DNA of 64,000 nucleotides from Ferruginibacter sp. Its GTDB lineage: Bacteria; Bacteroidota; Bacteroidia; Chitinophagales; Chitinophagaceae. Below the pieces are notes generated by a model, which ran no database searches, was not told the origin of the DNA, and was given only the letters and a program-made list of their open reading frames with translations. Shown one piece after another: positions 52,437 to 61,847 of this stretch (positions are counted from its first letter, which is position 1; every line of letters begins with the position of its first letter). Location: assembly GCA_025963635.1 (NCBI GenBank), contig JAOQAK010000061.1:217318-281317 (forward strand), given 5' to 3'. A program made the position numbers and the translations under genes.

Positions 52437-53201
52437 TTGGCACGAAAAAAATATTCCATTCCAAAAACTTTATTCAAGGTACTTCTTGCAATTATAGTAA
52501 TTGCTAACGTAGTTTATTATGTTACTTACCTGTTTACCCGGCCACCACATATAATGTATCCAGCCTTTGGTATTGATATCCCTCAAAATTATTTATTGCA
52601 TGGCATTGATGTAAGCCGGTACCAGCAGGTAATTAACTGGAGCGATGTAAAAGACATGCAGGACAAAAATATTAAAATTGGATTCGCATTTATAAAAGCA
52701 ACCGAAGGAGTTGACAAAGTGGATGCCCAATTCAGCAGGAACTGGCTGCAGGCCGAAAAAGAAAATATTCCAAAAGGCGCTTATCATTATTTTACTGTAG
52801 GCAAAAGCGGGAAAGCGCAGGCGGCTAATTTTATTGAAATAGTAAAACTAAAAAAAGACGATCTTCCGCCTGTACTGGATATTGAAGAAACTTCAGGGGA
52901 ATCAATAACTACCATACAACAAAACATAAAAGATTGGCTTGAAAAAGTGGAACAGCAATATAAAGTGAAACCGGTTATTTATACCAATATTAGTTTTTAT
53001 AATACTTATTTAAGAGGATCATTTGATGAATATCATTTTTGGATTGCACATTATTTTCAAGCCGGTAAACCCAGGATAGACAGGAATTGGACCTTCTGGC
53101 AACACAATGAGAACGGGCATGTTAACGGTATAAAAACCACTGTAGATTTTAATGTGTTTTGCGGAGATAGCACCGAATTTAAAAACCTGCTGATTAAATA
53201 A
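52437..53201 (+). CDS. GH25 lysozyme-like muramidase
   Basis: The 254-aa protein starts at a TTG (reads LARKKYSIPK, next in-frame ATG far inside), followed by a membrane anchor or uncleaved signal (TLFKVLLAIIVIANVVYYVTYLF). The GH25 domain has HGIDVSRYQ with the Asp of the conserved D-x-S, PPVLDIEE (catalytic Asp/Glu, about residues 147-150) and the final WTFWQHNENG. GH25 enzymes hydrolyse the beta-1,4 bond between MurNAc and GlcNAc. Probably periplasmic, anchored in the inner membrane. It lies 23 bp after the aminopeptidase. Confidence 0.88.
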   Translation: MARKKYSIPKTLFKVLLAIIVIANVVYYVTYLFTRPPHIMYPAFGIDIPQNYLLHGIDVSRYQQVINWSDVKDMQDKNIKIGFAFIKATEGVDKVDAQFSRNWLQAEKENIPKGAYHYFTVGKSGKAQAANFIEIVKLKKDDLPPVLDIEETSGESITTIQQNIKDWLEKVEQQYKVKPVIYTNISFYNTYLRGSFDEYHFWIAHYFQAGKPRIDRNWTFWQHNENGHVNGIKTTVDFNVFCGDSTEFKNLLIK

Positions 53202-53235
53202 AAAGATTTTTTACCTTAAGTAATTAATAATTTTT

Positions 53236-53457
53236 ATGAGCGAGGAGGATCCCGATGTTAGAAAATTTTTTACAAGAATTGTCAACTCCCTGGCAATTGG
53301 CTTGCTATGGCTTTTTATAAACTCTACTATAGGTATAGGTTTAAATCTTGCTTTTTTTGATGACAGGCCAGGTGTAGGAAATTATCTTTTTTACTGCTGG
53401 TTCCTAATAAGTCTTTTCTTATTAATTCTGTTTTATAAAAAGAAATGGAAATTGTAA
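53236..53457 (+). CDS. Small two-helix membrane protein
   Basis: A 73-aa protein with two hydrophobic segments (LAIGLLWLFINSTIGIGLNLAFF and YLFYCWFLISLFLLILFY) and a basic C-terminal tail (KKKWKL). It begins 34 bp after the lysozyme gene and its stop abuts the stop of the convergent NTF2-like gene (TAA at 53455-53457, then TTA). The compact pattern is conserved-looking, but no function is known to me. Confidence 0.7.
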   Translation: MSEEDPDVRKFFTRIVNSLAIGLLWLFINSTIGIGLNLAFFDDRPGVGNYLFYCWFLISLFLLILFYKKKWKL

Positions 53458-53880
53458 TTAGCTGCTGTGATCTGAAACTATCACCCATGCATTTTTTATT
53501 TTTTTGAAGAGCAAGGTAAAATATCCGCCTAAATCCCCTACTGTACGGGTAAGATGCCATTTACCAACTACAGAATAATAGAGTACAGATAATCTTTTTG
53601 TTTGAAGAATAGTAAAATCTAATTTGCCCATAGCGGCAGCATCGGGATAATTCTTTTTATAATTAGCAAGTGTTTTTTGCCAGCCATAAGTAACTCCTGA
53701 TTTACCAATAAACATTAAAGAATCATTGTGCCAGTAAGGTTGCATAAAATTTTCAAGATTGCCTTCGTTCCACGCAACAGATTGTTGATTTAAAATATTT
53801 CTTATTGCCACTTCATCTTTTGATTGAGCCGATGCATAACTAAACAGGAATAAAAAAATCAAAAAAGAAAATAATTTCAT
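53458..53880 (-). CDS. Secreted NTF2-like (DUF4440/SnoaL-type) protein
   Basis: The 140-aa precursor has a signal peptide (LFSFLIFLFLFSYASAQ) followed by a DUF4440-like cone fold: AIRNILNQQSVAWNEGNLENFMQPYWHNDSLMFIGKSG, YGWQKTLANYKKNYP, and the final GYFTLLFKKIKNAWVIVSDHSS. Proteins of this fold are small-molecule binders or isomerases; the ligand cannot be predicted. Periplasmic. Confidence 0.85.
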   Translation of the reverse strand: MKLFSFLIFLFLFSYASAQSKDEVAIRNILNQQSVAWNEGNLENFMQPYWHNDSLMFIGKSGVTYGWQKTLANYKKNYPDAAAMGKLDFTILQTKRLSVLYYSVVGKWHLTRTVGDLGGYFTLLFKKIKNAWVIVSDHSS

Positions 53881-54004
53881 TTTGCTATTTTAAACAATAT
53901 TAAGTTTTAATTGATAAAAGATAATCGTTGAAAGGAGAAGCTAAGTTAACGCAGATTCTTTCTGCGAAACCTCAATCAACTCTTTTCTCTGCGGTAGAAA
54001 TTTA

Positions 54005-54397
54005 TCAATGCACATGATGAGGAGAATTGCAAACCTTACTTTGCCTGCAATATTTATAATTTATAAGATGTGCTGAAATGATAAGGCATACCGCAATAGC
54101 TAAAAACAAATATTCCTCCCGGGAAAAAAATTGCTTCAACACAAGGAAAACAAATCCTGCGGAAAATATTAAAACAGGAAAATTATTTCGATGATGCTTT
54201 ATATAACCATGAAACAAAGAAAAAGAGCCTACTACAAATGCCAGCGCTATCATACCCCATTCAAAATAAGAATTATGAATAATGTTTATCCCAAATATGG
54301 GTAATGTACTGGCAATTACCGGCAGAACAGCACAATGAATAGCACAGCCAACTGAAGTTGCAATCCCTAAAAAATCCCAATTCGCTTTTAATGCCAT
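54005..54397 (-). CDS. MerC-domain membrane protein
   Basis: The 130-aa protein has four membrane segments and the MerC signature pair of Cys in SVGCAIHCAVLP (about residues 18-22), with a His/Cys-containing tail (CRQSKVCNSPHHVH). MerC proteins bind and move thiophilic metals across the inner membrane. In Bacteroidota they occur away from mer operons and beside Fur-family genes, which suggests zinc or another metal. It is divergent from SCO1 and Fur here, sharing a 109-bp promoter region. Confidence 0.85.
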   Translation of the reverse strand: MALKANWDFLGIATSVGCAIHCAVLPVIASTLPIFGINIIHNSYFEWGMIALAFVVGSFSLFHGYIKHHRNNFPVLIFSAGFVFLVLKQFFSREEYLFLAIAVCLIISAHLINYKYCRQSKVCNSPHHVH

Positions 54398-54414
54398 TTG
54401 TAAATAATACTAAC

Positions 54415-54448
54415 TGCAAAAATAGTAAATTTGCAACAATGATGCGAA
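54415..54448. promoter_or_regulatory. Overlapping inverted repeats in the merC-sco1 divergent promoter
   Basis: TGCAAA (54415-54420) and TTTGCA (54430-54435) form a perfect inverted repeat, and TTTGCAAC (54430-54437) with GATGCGAA (54441-54448) form a second imperfect one (6 of 8) around AAT. The size and position fit an operator for the Fur-family regulator encoded downstream. The assignment to that protein is inferred. Confidence 0.45.
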
Positions 54449-54506
54449 AATTTATTAATGGTAAATCTAAATTGAGCTGTAGTAATTTTGTTAAACAAAT
54501 ATTTAT

Positions 54507-55160
54507 ATGAAAAAGAAATTGCTGTGGATTGGGGGATTTTTTATTGTATTAATGGCTGCCTTTTATTTTTTCCTGTTTGCAGGCACTGATTATTATAAAG
54601 CAAAGCTTCCTGTTTTGAATTATGTGCAAAATTTTTCATTTACTGACCAAAATGGCAAACAACTCACCCAGAGAAATGTTGAGGGGAAGGTGTACGTAGC
54701 TGAATATTTTTTTACCACCTGTAAAGGCATTTGCCCAAAGATGAATGCCAATATGAAAACAATTTATGACCAATATAAAAATGAAGCTGACTTTGCAATC
54801 ATCTCCCATACATGCATGCCCGAAACAGATTCAGTGCCTTTAATGAAAGCATATTCAAAAAAAATGGAGGCGGGTTCAAACTGGTTCTTCGTTACCGGAA
54901 ATAAAGATTCGCTTTACAAAATGGCACGTGAAAGTTATTTGCTGGACAATGAAAAAAACAACAGCCTTAACATACAGGACCAGTTCATCCACACCCAATT
55001 TTTTGCCGTGGTAGATAAAGAAGGCAGGGTAAGGGGCGTGTATGATGGTTTAAAAAAAGATGAACTGGATAAATTATCCAGGGATATAAAAGACCTTTTA
55101 AGAGAAAGGAAGACCCCTGCAGTTTTTAATAACTCAACATTTACCAATAACCCTAATTAA
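54507..55160 (+). CDS. SCO1/SenC-family copper-binding thioredoxin-fold protein
   Basis: The 217-aa protein has an N-terminal membrane anchor (LLWIGGFFIVLMAAFYFFLF) and a SCO domain with the copper ligands C72 and C76 (CKGICPKM) and H162 (FIHTQFF). SCO proteins deliver copper to or act as thiol-disulfide partners of cytochrome oxidase CuA and other metalloproteins in the periplasm. Its stop codon shares a base with the start of the Fur gene (TAATG), so translation is coupled. Confidence 0.93.
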   Translation: MKKKLLWIGGFFIVLMAAFYFFLFAGTDYYKAKLPVLNYVQNFSFTDQNGKQLTQRNVEGKVYVAEYFFTTCKGICPKMNANMKTIYDQYKNEADFAIISHTCMPETDSVPLMKAYSKKMEAGSNWFFVTGNKDSLYKMARESYLLDNEKNNSLNIQDQFIHTQFFAVVDKEGRVRGVYDGLKKDELDKLSRDIKDLLRERKTPAVFNNSTFTNNPN

Positions 55161-55573
55161 TGAATCAGGTTGAAGAGATATTAAAAAAGAATCACTTAAG
55201 CGTTACGGGCAGCCGCCAAAAAATAATGCAGCTATTCCTCAATTCCAATGGGGCATTGGCGCATGCAGATATTGAAAAGAAGACGGGTGAATCTTTTGAC
55301 CGTGTTACTGTTTATCGCACTTTACAATCTTTCGTGGAAAAGGGAATTATTCATTTGATACCCACCAGGGATAACTCTATAAAATATGCTTTATGCAAAG
55401 ATGATTGCGAAGCAGGCCACCATCATGATAACCATGTACACTTTATTTGCGATGAATGCAGTAAAACTATTTGTTTGGATGATGTAACTGTGCCACAGGT
55501 AAAACTTCCAAAGGGCTTTACGCCGCAACACGCAGAGATGGTGGTAAATGGAATTTGCGGGGAGTGTAAATGA
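55160..55573 (+). CDS. Fur-family metal-responsive repressor
   Basis: The 137-aa protein has the Fur winged helix (residues 1-80: SVTGSRQKIMQLFL, AHADIEKKTGESFDRVTVYRTLQSF) and a C-terminal dimerisation domain with metal ligands in HHHDNHVHFICDECSK and a second CxxC (CGEC) at the extreme C-terminus; the two CxxC pairs would form a structural zinc site. It may be a Zur or a more specialised Fur member. It overlaps the SCO1 stop by one base and probably controls the divergent pair. Confidence 0.93.
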   Translation: MNQVEEILKKNHLSVTGSRQKIMQLFLNSNGALAHADIEKKTGESFDRVTVYRTLQSFVEKGIIHLIPTRDNSIKYALCKDDCEAGHHHDNHVHFICDECSKTICLDDVTVPQVKLPKGFTPQHAEMVVNGICGECK

Positions 55574-55574
55574 A

Positions 55575-56372
55575 TTATTTTTTTTTATTGAATAAGCTGT
55601 TTAATTCTACTGTACCTCCAAAGCTAAAAAGTATTTTATTAGTATTCTTAAATGAATTGAATACCAGCAATTGAGCGCCATATCCGTATATCGATCTGTA
55701 GTTACCACTGAAGGGTATACTTTCTGATACCTGGAATTGGATTTTAAAATTCTTTGTGCCTGCTCTCAGCGTTATGCCCGGCTGCAAAAAGAAATAATCT
55801 TTATACTCTAAGAACGCATACCTTTTTTGATTATTTACTGATAAAACACTGTCTTTAATTTTTGTTTTGTTTCTATCTAAATAGTCAATCCTTAAAGTAA
55901 AAATTGCATCTAAATTATTTTGAGCATAACCAATAGAAGGTTGTAGAAAAAAATTTAAACTGTTCATGCTTTTCAGATAAGACAGCGCAGTATTTTTATA
56001 ATTATACATCCCGATTCCACTATATACTTCAAACAAAATATTAGGTGCTATATTCTTATAATAGCCTGCACCCAAATATGGATTAACTACATATTCGTTT
56101 ATATAAATTGTGTCTCTGCCTGCAGTAGTTGCGGAGCTTCTATAATGATTGGATGCCACACCTGCCAGGATACCAAAATTTTGTTTAGGTGAATATGCTG
56201 CGCTTACTGAACTCATACTAAAGTCTGTAATGGCATTTAGTTTAAACTCATTTTGCCCAGTAAGCAATACAGGTTCTAATGGTTTGGCCTTATAAAAATG
56301 TGGAGTACATGAGGAAATCAAAATGATAAAAAAAATAACATGCCCAATTCTAAATAAAAAATGAGACTTCAT
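55575..56372 (-). CDS. Lipoprotein, predicted outer-membrane-type beta barrel
   Basis: The 265-aa precursor has a lipoprotein signal (VIFFIILISSC, lipidated Cys at about residue 22) and then alternating amphipathic strands typical of small outer membrane barrels (GAGYYKNIAPNILFEVYSGIGMYNY, NNLDAIFTLRIDYLDRN, YFFLQPGITLRAGTKNFKIQFQ, YRSIYGYGAQLLVF), ending in NKILFSFGGTVELN. It may be an OmpW/OprF-like protein of unknown role. It is convergent with the Fur gene (1 bp gap). Confidence 0.6.
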   Translation of the reverse strand: MKSHFLFRIGHVIFFIILISSCTPHFYKAKPLEPVLLTGQNEFKLNAITDFSMSSVSAAYSPKQNFGILAGVASNHYRSSATTAGRDTIYINEYVVNPYLGAGYYKNIAPNILFEVYSGIGMYNYKNTALSYLKSMNSLNFFLQPSIGYAQNNLDAIFTLRIDYLDRNKTKIKDSVLSVNNQKRYAFLEYKDYFFLQPGITLRAGTKNFKIQFQVSESIPFSGNYRSIYGYGAQLLVFNSFKNTNKILFSFGGTVELNSLFNKKK

Positions 56373-56443
56373 AGATTAGAATATGATATAAAAATAGATT
56401 AGGATATCATATAAAAATCATTAATTGACATTTGTCACCAAGT

Positions 56444-58177
56444 CTAAATTTTCTCCATCTCTTCACTCACAAAATCCATCAGCGTTTTAATATTTCCAGG
56501 AGAGAAATCAAATTTTAAACCTGCGGCTTCATACAATTGCGGCAAAGTTTTAGTACCCCCAAGTGCCAGTGCATTCATATAATTATCCAGCGCTTTTTCA
56601 GGATCTTTTTTATACTGCATCCACATACCAATGGCGCCAAGTTGCGCAATACCATATTCAATATAATAGAAAGGCACTTCAAATAAATGCAGCTGGCGCT
56701 GCCATGCATTTTCCATATATTTTTCAAGCCCGCTGTAATTAATTACATCATCAGAAAATTCTTTTAAAATCTCCATCCATTTATTATTTCTTTCTTCCAC
56801 ACTATGATTAGGATTTTCATATACCCAATGCTGAAACTTATCTATAATAGCTATCCATGGAAAAATAGTAATTGTTCTTTCCAGCTGGTGCTCTTTTGCT
56901 CTCTGCAGGTCTTCTTTATTTTCAAAAAAAACTTCCCAATGATCCATACTGAAAAGCTCCATTGCCATGCTGGCAACTTCAGCAATTTCCATTGGGTATT
57001 CTTTAAAAGCGCTTAATTCTAAATTATGCGTGAGAAAAGATTGCACGGCATGCCCGCCTTCATGTACCATAGTGGTAACATCATGCATTTGCCCTGCTGC
57101 ATTCATAAAAATAAAGGGGGCACCACTTTCTGCCAGCGGACAGTTATATCCTCCCGGAGCCTTGCCTTTCCTGCTTTCCAGGTCAAGGTGCTTCATTGTA
57201 TCCATCTGCTTTAAACAGTCTCCAAAAAAAGGGCGAAGTTGTGTAAAGCATGCAATGGATTTATTTATAAGCTCATCCGAAGTTGTAAATGGTGTAAGCG
57301 GTTGTGTACCTTCGGGCTCTGCCTCCACATCCCATGGTCGAAGATCATCCAGCTTTAATTTTTCTTTTTTCTTTTGATAAATTTTATTTACCAGGGGAAG
57401 TACATGGCGGCGAACTGCTTCATGAAATTTAAAGCAATCTTCTTTTGTATAATCAAATCTTCCCAGCTCCTTAAACCTGTAATCCCTGTAGTTTTCAAAG
57501 CCTGCATTTACCGCCACCTGGTGCCGCTTTTGAATTAACTGCGTATACATATCATTTAGTGCATCTTTATCCTCCAATCTTCTGTCATTAATTTTCCTGT
57601 ACACTTCTTCACGTAAATCCCTGTCGTGGCTTTCCAAAAATTTTGCTGCCTGTTGCAAAGTATATTCAACACCATTCACTTCTATTAGCATGCTGCCGGT
57701 TATAACACCATATTGTTGCTGCATTACCGCCAACTCTGATTGCAGCTGGATATTCTCTTCCCTGAAGAGTTCAATGCTTTTTTTTACTGAACGCAGGTAG
57801 GTAAAATATTTTTCCGGCTCTAACTCTTTTGTAAACGGGGAATTAATTAGTTTTTTATTTAAAGCATCAGCGTAAGGCTGTATCATTGGCTGTATTTGCA
57901 TACAGAAGAAATTAAATGCTTCCTCCAGACTTTTATCTGTTGTATCGCAGGTCATCTTTATCTGCCGCCAGCAGGAATCTTCGCTGATGACGGCTTCCAG
58001 CTCACTCATATCTGTGAGCCATTTCTCTAAGTTTTTCTTTGACTGAATTTTTCTTTCAAGAAGCTCTTTAAAATAGGGTTCAATGGTTTCCCATTTATCT
58101 ACTAACAGGTCTTTCGGTAAAAAGTGGCGTTCTATTTTTTTTATATCTGCAGATGCGTTCATTGTTAACTTTTGCAT
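56444..58177 (-). CDS. M3-family oligoendopeptidase (PepF-like)
   Basis: The 577-aa protein has the M3 zinc signature HEGGH (H372-H376, in MVHEGGHAVQSF) with the downstream Glu in EIAEVASMAMEL. The alpha-helical channel fold of M3 peptidases is evident throughout (N-terminal FLPKDLLVDKWETIEPYFKELLERKI). It degrades short peptides in the cytoplasm; there is no signal peptide. The first ATG (58177) is used; a second ATG, 15 bp on, is possible. Confidence 0.95.
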   Translation of the reverse strand: MQKLTMNASADIKKIERHFLPKDLLVDKWETIEPYFKELLERKIQSKKNLEKWLTDMSELEAVISEDSCWRQIKMTCDTTDKSLEEAFNFFCMQIQPMIQPYADALNKKLINSPFTKELEPEKYFTYLRSVKKSIELFREENIQLQSELAVMQQQYGVITGSMLIEVNGVEYTLQQAAKFLESHDRDLREEVYRKINDRRLEDKDALNDMYTQLIQKRHQVAVNAGFENYRDYRFKELGRFDYTKEDCFKFHEAVRRHVLPLVNKIYQKKKEKLKLDDLRPWDVEAEPEGTQPLTPFTTSDELINKSIACFTQLRPFFGDCLKQMDTMKHLDLESRKGKAPGGYNCPLAESGAPFIFMNAAGQMHDVTTMVHEGGHAVQSFLTHNLELSAFKEYPMEIAEVASMAMELFSMDHWEVFFENKEDLQRAKEHQLERTITIFPWIAIIDKFQHWVYENPNHSVEERNNKWMEILKEFSDDVINYSGLEKYMENAWQRQLHLFEVPFYYIEYGIAQLGAIGMWMQYKKDPEKALDNYMNALALGGTKTLPQLYEAAGLKFDFSPGNIKTLMDFVSEEMEKI

Positions 58178-58265
58178 GATAAATTCTTAACATTATGAAA
58201 CGGCAGACGTGAAACGTGAGATAATGGAAATTCACGGCTGGCGTTTTAAGTCTCAAGAATTAATA

Positions 58266-58745
58266 TTATTTGCTATTCTTAAGTGATTTTTTTTCAGGAA
58301 CAGGTTTTTCATCTTTTATTTCTTCAATAACACTTTCTGAGTTAGTGTTTTCTTCTTCCACAGGCTGTTTAATATCGATATTATTCTTACTCAATATGCC
58401 ATACCATGATATTATTTTTTTCATATCACTCGCATACACTCTTTCAAAATCAAGATCAGGAAAAACTTTTTCGAAATAATTTTTTAATGCTTTACCATCA
58501 GCTTTTGCATCAGGCAATGGCTCCTTACTGTTTTTTATTTCTTTAAAAACTTCGGCTAAAACAGTATTATCTTTTACCGTATAAATTTCAATACTTTCCA
58601 GGTGTGAGAAATTATGTACACGGCTGCTGACAAATTTTGTGCTTTTATCCTCCAGAGATCTCACCACAGCGCCATCTGCTTTTGAAGCTACTAATTCGTA
58701 TAAACCACTTAATCCTGTTACTGAAATAATCTTACTATAATCCAT
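58266..58745 (-). CDS. DUF5606-domain protein
   Basis: The 159-aa protein starts MDYSKIISVTGLSGLYELVASKADGAVVRSLED, the DUF5606 signature of Bacteroidota, with a domain to about residue 60 and a second conserved helical region (GKALKNYFEKVFPDLDFERVYASDMKKIISWYGIL). A Lys/Glu-rich disordered tail follows. Function unknown. Cytoplasmic. It is upstream of the M3 peptidase in the same direction (88 bp). Confidence 0.85.
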   Translation of the reverse strand: MDYSKIISVTGLSGLYELVASKADGAVVRSLEDKSTKFVSSRVHNFSHLESIEIYTVKDNTVLAEVFKEIKNSKEPLPDAKADGKALKNYFEKVFPDLDFERVYASDMKKIISWYGILSKNNIDIKQPVEEENTNSESVIEEIKDEKPVPEKKSLKNSK

Positions 58746-58884
58746 ATTTATCTTTTTAGAGGCTGCAATTTAAATCACAAAGCCGTAAACGGAGAACAAA
58801 TATTTATTGAGGCAGACTTTTTGCACTAAACTTTTCCAATTTTAATAAGTCTCAACACTTATCTATTAATCATTAAATCTAAAC

Positions 58885-61797
58885 ATGAATATTTTAGCCA
58901 GGGGATTAGCGTTTTTTTTATTGCTCTTTTCTATCAATTCCATTAAAGCTCAGACAGTTAAAGGCGTTTTAACTGATGAAAATGACAAAAGCCCGTTAAT
59001 CGGCGCCACTGTAAAACTTAATAACAGGCCAGATTCTGCAAATAACCAGGATTCATCAACAGCGTATACTACCATTACTAATAAAGATGGTGTTTTTATT
59101 TTTGAAAACGTTACGCCAAAGCTTTATCAATTATCAGTTTCATCGGTTGGCCTCGGCGCATTTAAAATGACAATTAATGTAAAAGACAGCGTGATAAATG
59201 ATATGGGGAATATTGCCATATCTAAAACAGCTAAAATATTAAATGAAGTTTCTGTAGTTGCCACAGCCCCGCAGGTAAAACAAAAAGTTGATACGGTGGA
59301 ATATTCCGCCAATCAATTTAAAGTGAACCCGGATGCTAATGTGGAAGATTTGATTAAAAAAATGCCCGGTATTACTGTTGATAAAGCAGGAACAGTTACT
59401 GCACAAGGCGAACAGGTAAAAAAAGTTACAGTAGATGGCAGGGATTTTTTTGGCGATGATGCTACTGCTGCTTTACGAAATTTGCCTGCAGAAATAATTG
59501 ATAAAATACAGGTATTTGATAAGCTAAGCGACCAGGCAGCCTTTACCGGCTTTGACGATGGCAGCTCTCAAAAAGCTATTAATGTAGTTACCAAAGCAAA
59601 TATGCGTAACGGGCAGTTTGGCCGCATGTATGCAGGCTATGGAACTGATGACCGCTATTCGGCAGGTGGTAATGTTAGTTTCTTTAAAGGCAATCGCCGG
59701 CTTTCTTTTGTGGGGCTGTTTAATAATATCAATCAGCAGAATTTTTCTTCCCAGGATCTTTTAGGCGTTACCAGCAGCGGAGGCGGAAATCGTGGAGGAG
59801 GGCAAGGCGGCCGTGGCGGCGGCGGACAAGGTGGACAAGCTCAGGCAGGCCGTGGTGGCGGTGGGCAAGGTGGTGGCGGTCAGCAAAATTTCTTGGTAGG
59901 CCAGCAAAATGGTATAAGTAAAACCAATGCAATAGGGTTAAACTACTCAAACCAATTTGGGAAAAAATTGACATTAACCGGTAGTTATTTTTTTAATAAT
60001 ACCAATAACTCCAACACCCAGCTAACCAACAGGCAAACGTTTTTAAAGGGTGATTCATCTATATATTATAAAGAAAACAGTGCAACATCAAGCAGCAATT
60101 ATAATAACCGGATAAACTTAAGGTTAGAATACAAATTTGATTCTTCCAATACGCTTACTATTAGCCCCAGTTTAAATTTTCAAAAAAATAATAGCAGCAG
60201 TACTATAAATGCACAGCAGGCTTACAGCGGTGATTTTTCTTTGGCAAATATGCTAAACCAGTCTGCAAGTTCATATAACGCTGCTACTTCAGGTTATAAC
60301 TTTAATAATACTGTGTTTTTCAGGCATGCATTTCAAAAAAGAGGAAGAACAATTTCAATTGGTATTAATACAACTGTTAACCACAAGCTGGCAGATTCAT
60401 ACTCAATAACTGATTCTAAATTTTTTAAAAACAGCGTGGCAAGGGATTCATTATCTAACCAGTTTGTTGATAACCTTACCAATGGGCATACAATTTCTGC
60501 AAACCTTGCTTATACTGAACCGATGGGTAAAAAAGGACAGTTACAGTTAAATTATAATCCTTCCTTCACTAAAAATAAAGCGGATCAGCAAACTTTTCAA
60601 TACGATCCTGTTGGTAAATCATACTCTTTATTTGATACAAGGCTTTCTAATAAATTTGATAATACTTACAATACGCAAAATGGTGGGATTACTTACCGGG
60701 TTGGCGACAGGGATAATCAATTTTCAGTAGGAACCAGTATTCAAAGTTCTAATCTTAAAAGTGACCAGCTTTTCCCAAATACCGTTTCTGTAAATAAAAC
60801 TTTTACTAATATTTTGCCTAACCTGCAGTTAAGGCGAAAGCTTTCTGCCAGGAGCAGTATTAACGTGTTTTTCAGAACCAGTGTAAATGCACCTTCTGTT
60901 ACACAATTACAAAATGTAGAGAATACCACCAATACTTTACAGTATAGTACCGGTAATCCTGATCTTAAACAACAATATTCCAGTTCGCTGGTTACACGTT
61001 TCACTTATACCAATACACTAAAGGGACAAAGTTTTTTTGCAAACCTTTTTGTACAGCAGACAAAGGATTATATATCCAATGCAAGCTTTATCAATTTTAA
61101 TAGTGATTCTATCCTGCCTTCAGGGCTTAAATTACCCGCGGGTGTTTATTTAACCAAGCCTGTAAACCTAAGCGGATATTGGAATGCACGTTCATTCTTT
61201 ACTTATGGTGCGCCTGTTAAATTTATCAAATCAAATATTAACCTTAATGCCGGTGTTAGCTATAGCAAATTACCGGGCTTTACAAATAATGAAAAAATTA
61301 TCACTGATAATTATACATACAATGGAGGCGTAGTGCTGTCGAGCAATATAAGCCAGTATGTGGATTTTAATTTATCATACTCCACAAGTTATAATGCGAT
61401 TGTACAACAAGCTAATAATAACTACAACACACAATCTTTTGGTGTACAATTTAATTTGTTATCAAAAGCAGGCTGGTTTTTCCAGAACGATCTTAATAAC
61501 CAGAGCTATAATTATAAAAGCAGCACAACCCCCGATCAACATTTTTTATTGTGGAATATGTCAGCAGGTAAAAAATTCCTGAAAGATCAAAAAGGCGAAT
61601 TAAAACTTTCAGTATTTGATCTGTTGAAACAAAATAAAAGCATAAGCAGAACTGTAAATGATACTTATATCGAAGATATCCAAAGCCAGGTGCTGCAAAG
61701 ATATTTTATGCTTACGTTCACCTATAAATTAAAGAACTTTGGAACTGCTGCTGCAAGAAGCATGAATAACAGGCAACGGGATGAACGCGGCTTTTAA
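58885..61797 (+). CDS. TonB-receptor-like outer membrane beta-barrel protein (OMP_b-brl_3)
   Basis: The 970-aa precursor has a signal peptide (RGLAFFLLLFSINSIKAQ), an N-terminal carboxypeptidase-regulatory-like domain (about 23-115, VKGVLTDENDKSPLIGATVKLNN), a plug region (PDANVEDLIKKMPGITVDKAGTVTAQGEQVKKVTVDGRDFFGDD) and a long beta barrel with aromatic strand ends. A Gly/Gln-rich insertion occurs at about 295-335. The family is TonB-dependent-receptor-like but often lacks a SusD partner, as here. It is likely to take up or bind a ligand at the outer membrane. Confidence 0.88.
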   Translation: MNILARGLAFFLLLFSINSIKAQTVKGVLTDENDKSPLIGATVKLNNRPDSANNQDSSTAYTTITNKDGVFIFENVTPKLYQLSVSSVGLGAFKMTINVKDSVINDMGNIAISKTAKILNEVSVVATAPQVKQKVDTVEYSANQFKVNPDANVEDLIKKMPGITVDKAGTVTAQGEQVKKVTVDGRDFFGDDATAALRNLPAEIIDKIQVFDKLSDQAAFTGFDDGSSQKAINVVTKANMRNGQFGRMYAGYGTDDRYSAGGNVSFFKGNRRLSFVGLFNNINQQNFSSQDLLGVTSSGGGNRGGGQGGRGGGGQGGQAQAGRGGGGQGGGGQQNFLVGQQNGISKTNAIGLNYSNQFGKKLTLTGSYFFNNTNNSNTQLTNRQTFLKGDSSIYYKENSATSSSNYNNRINLRLEYKFDSSNTLTISPSLNFQKNNSSSTINAQQAYSGDFSLANMLNQSASSYNAATSGYNFNNTVFFRHAFQKRGRTISIGINTTVNHKLADSYSITDSKFFKNSVARDSLSNQFVDNLTNGHTISANLAYTEPMGKKGQLQLNYNPSFTKNKADQQTFQYDPVGKSYSLFDTRLSNKFDNTYNTQNGGITYRVGDRDNQFSVGTSIQSSNLKSDQLFPNTVSVNKTFTNILPNLQLRRKLSARSSINVFFRTSVNAPSVTQLQNVENTTNTLQYSTGNPDLKQQYSSSLVTRFTYTNTLKGQSFFANLFVQQTKDYISNASFINFNSDSILPSGLKLPAGVYLTKPVNLSGYWNARSFFTYGAPVKFIKSNINLNAGVSYSKLPGFTNNEKIITDNYTYNGGVVLSSNISQYVDFNLSYSTSYNAIVQQANNNYNTQSFGVQFNLLSKAGWFFQNDLNNQSYNYKSSTTPDQHFLLWNMSAGKKFLKDQKGELKLSVFDLLKQNKSISRTVNDTYIEDIQSQVLQRYFMLTFTYKLKNFGTAAARSMNNRQRDERGF

Positions 61798-61847
61798 TAA
61801 CCGATTATTCATGTGCTGTTAGTATCTTTATTTTTTTCAACGGTAAC

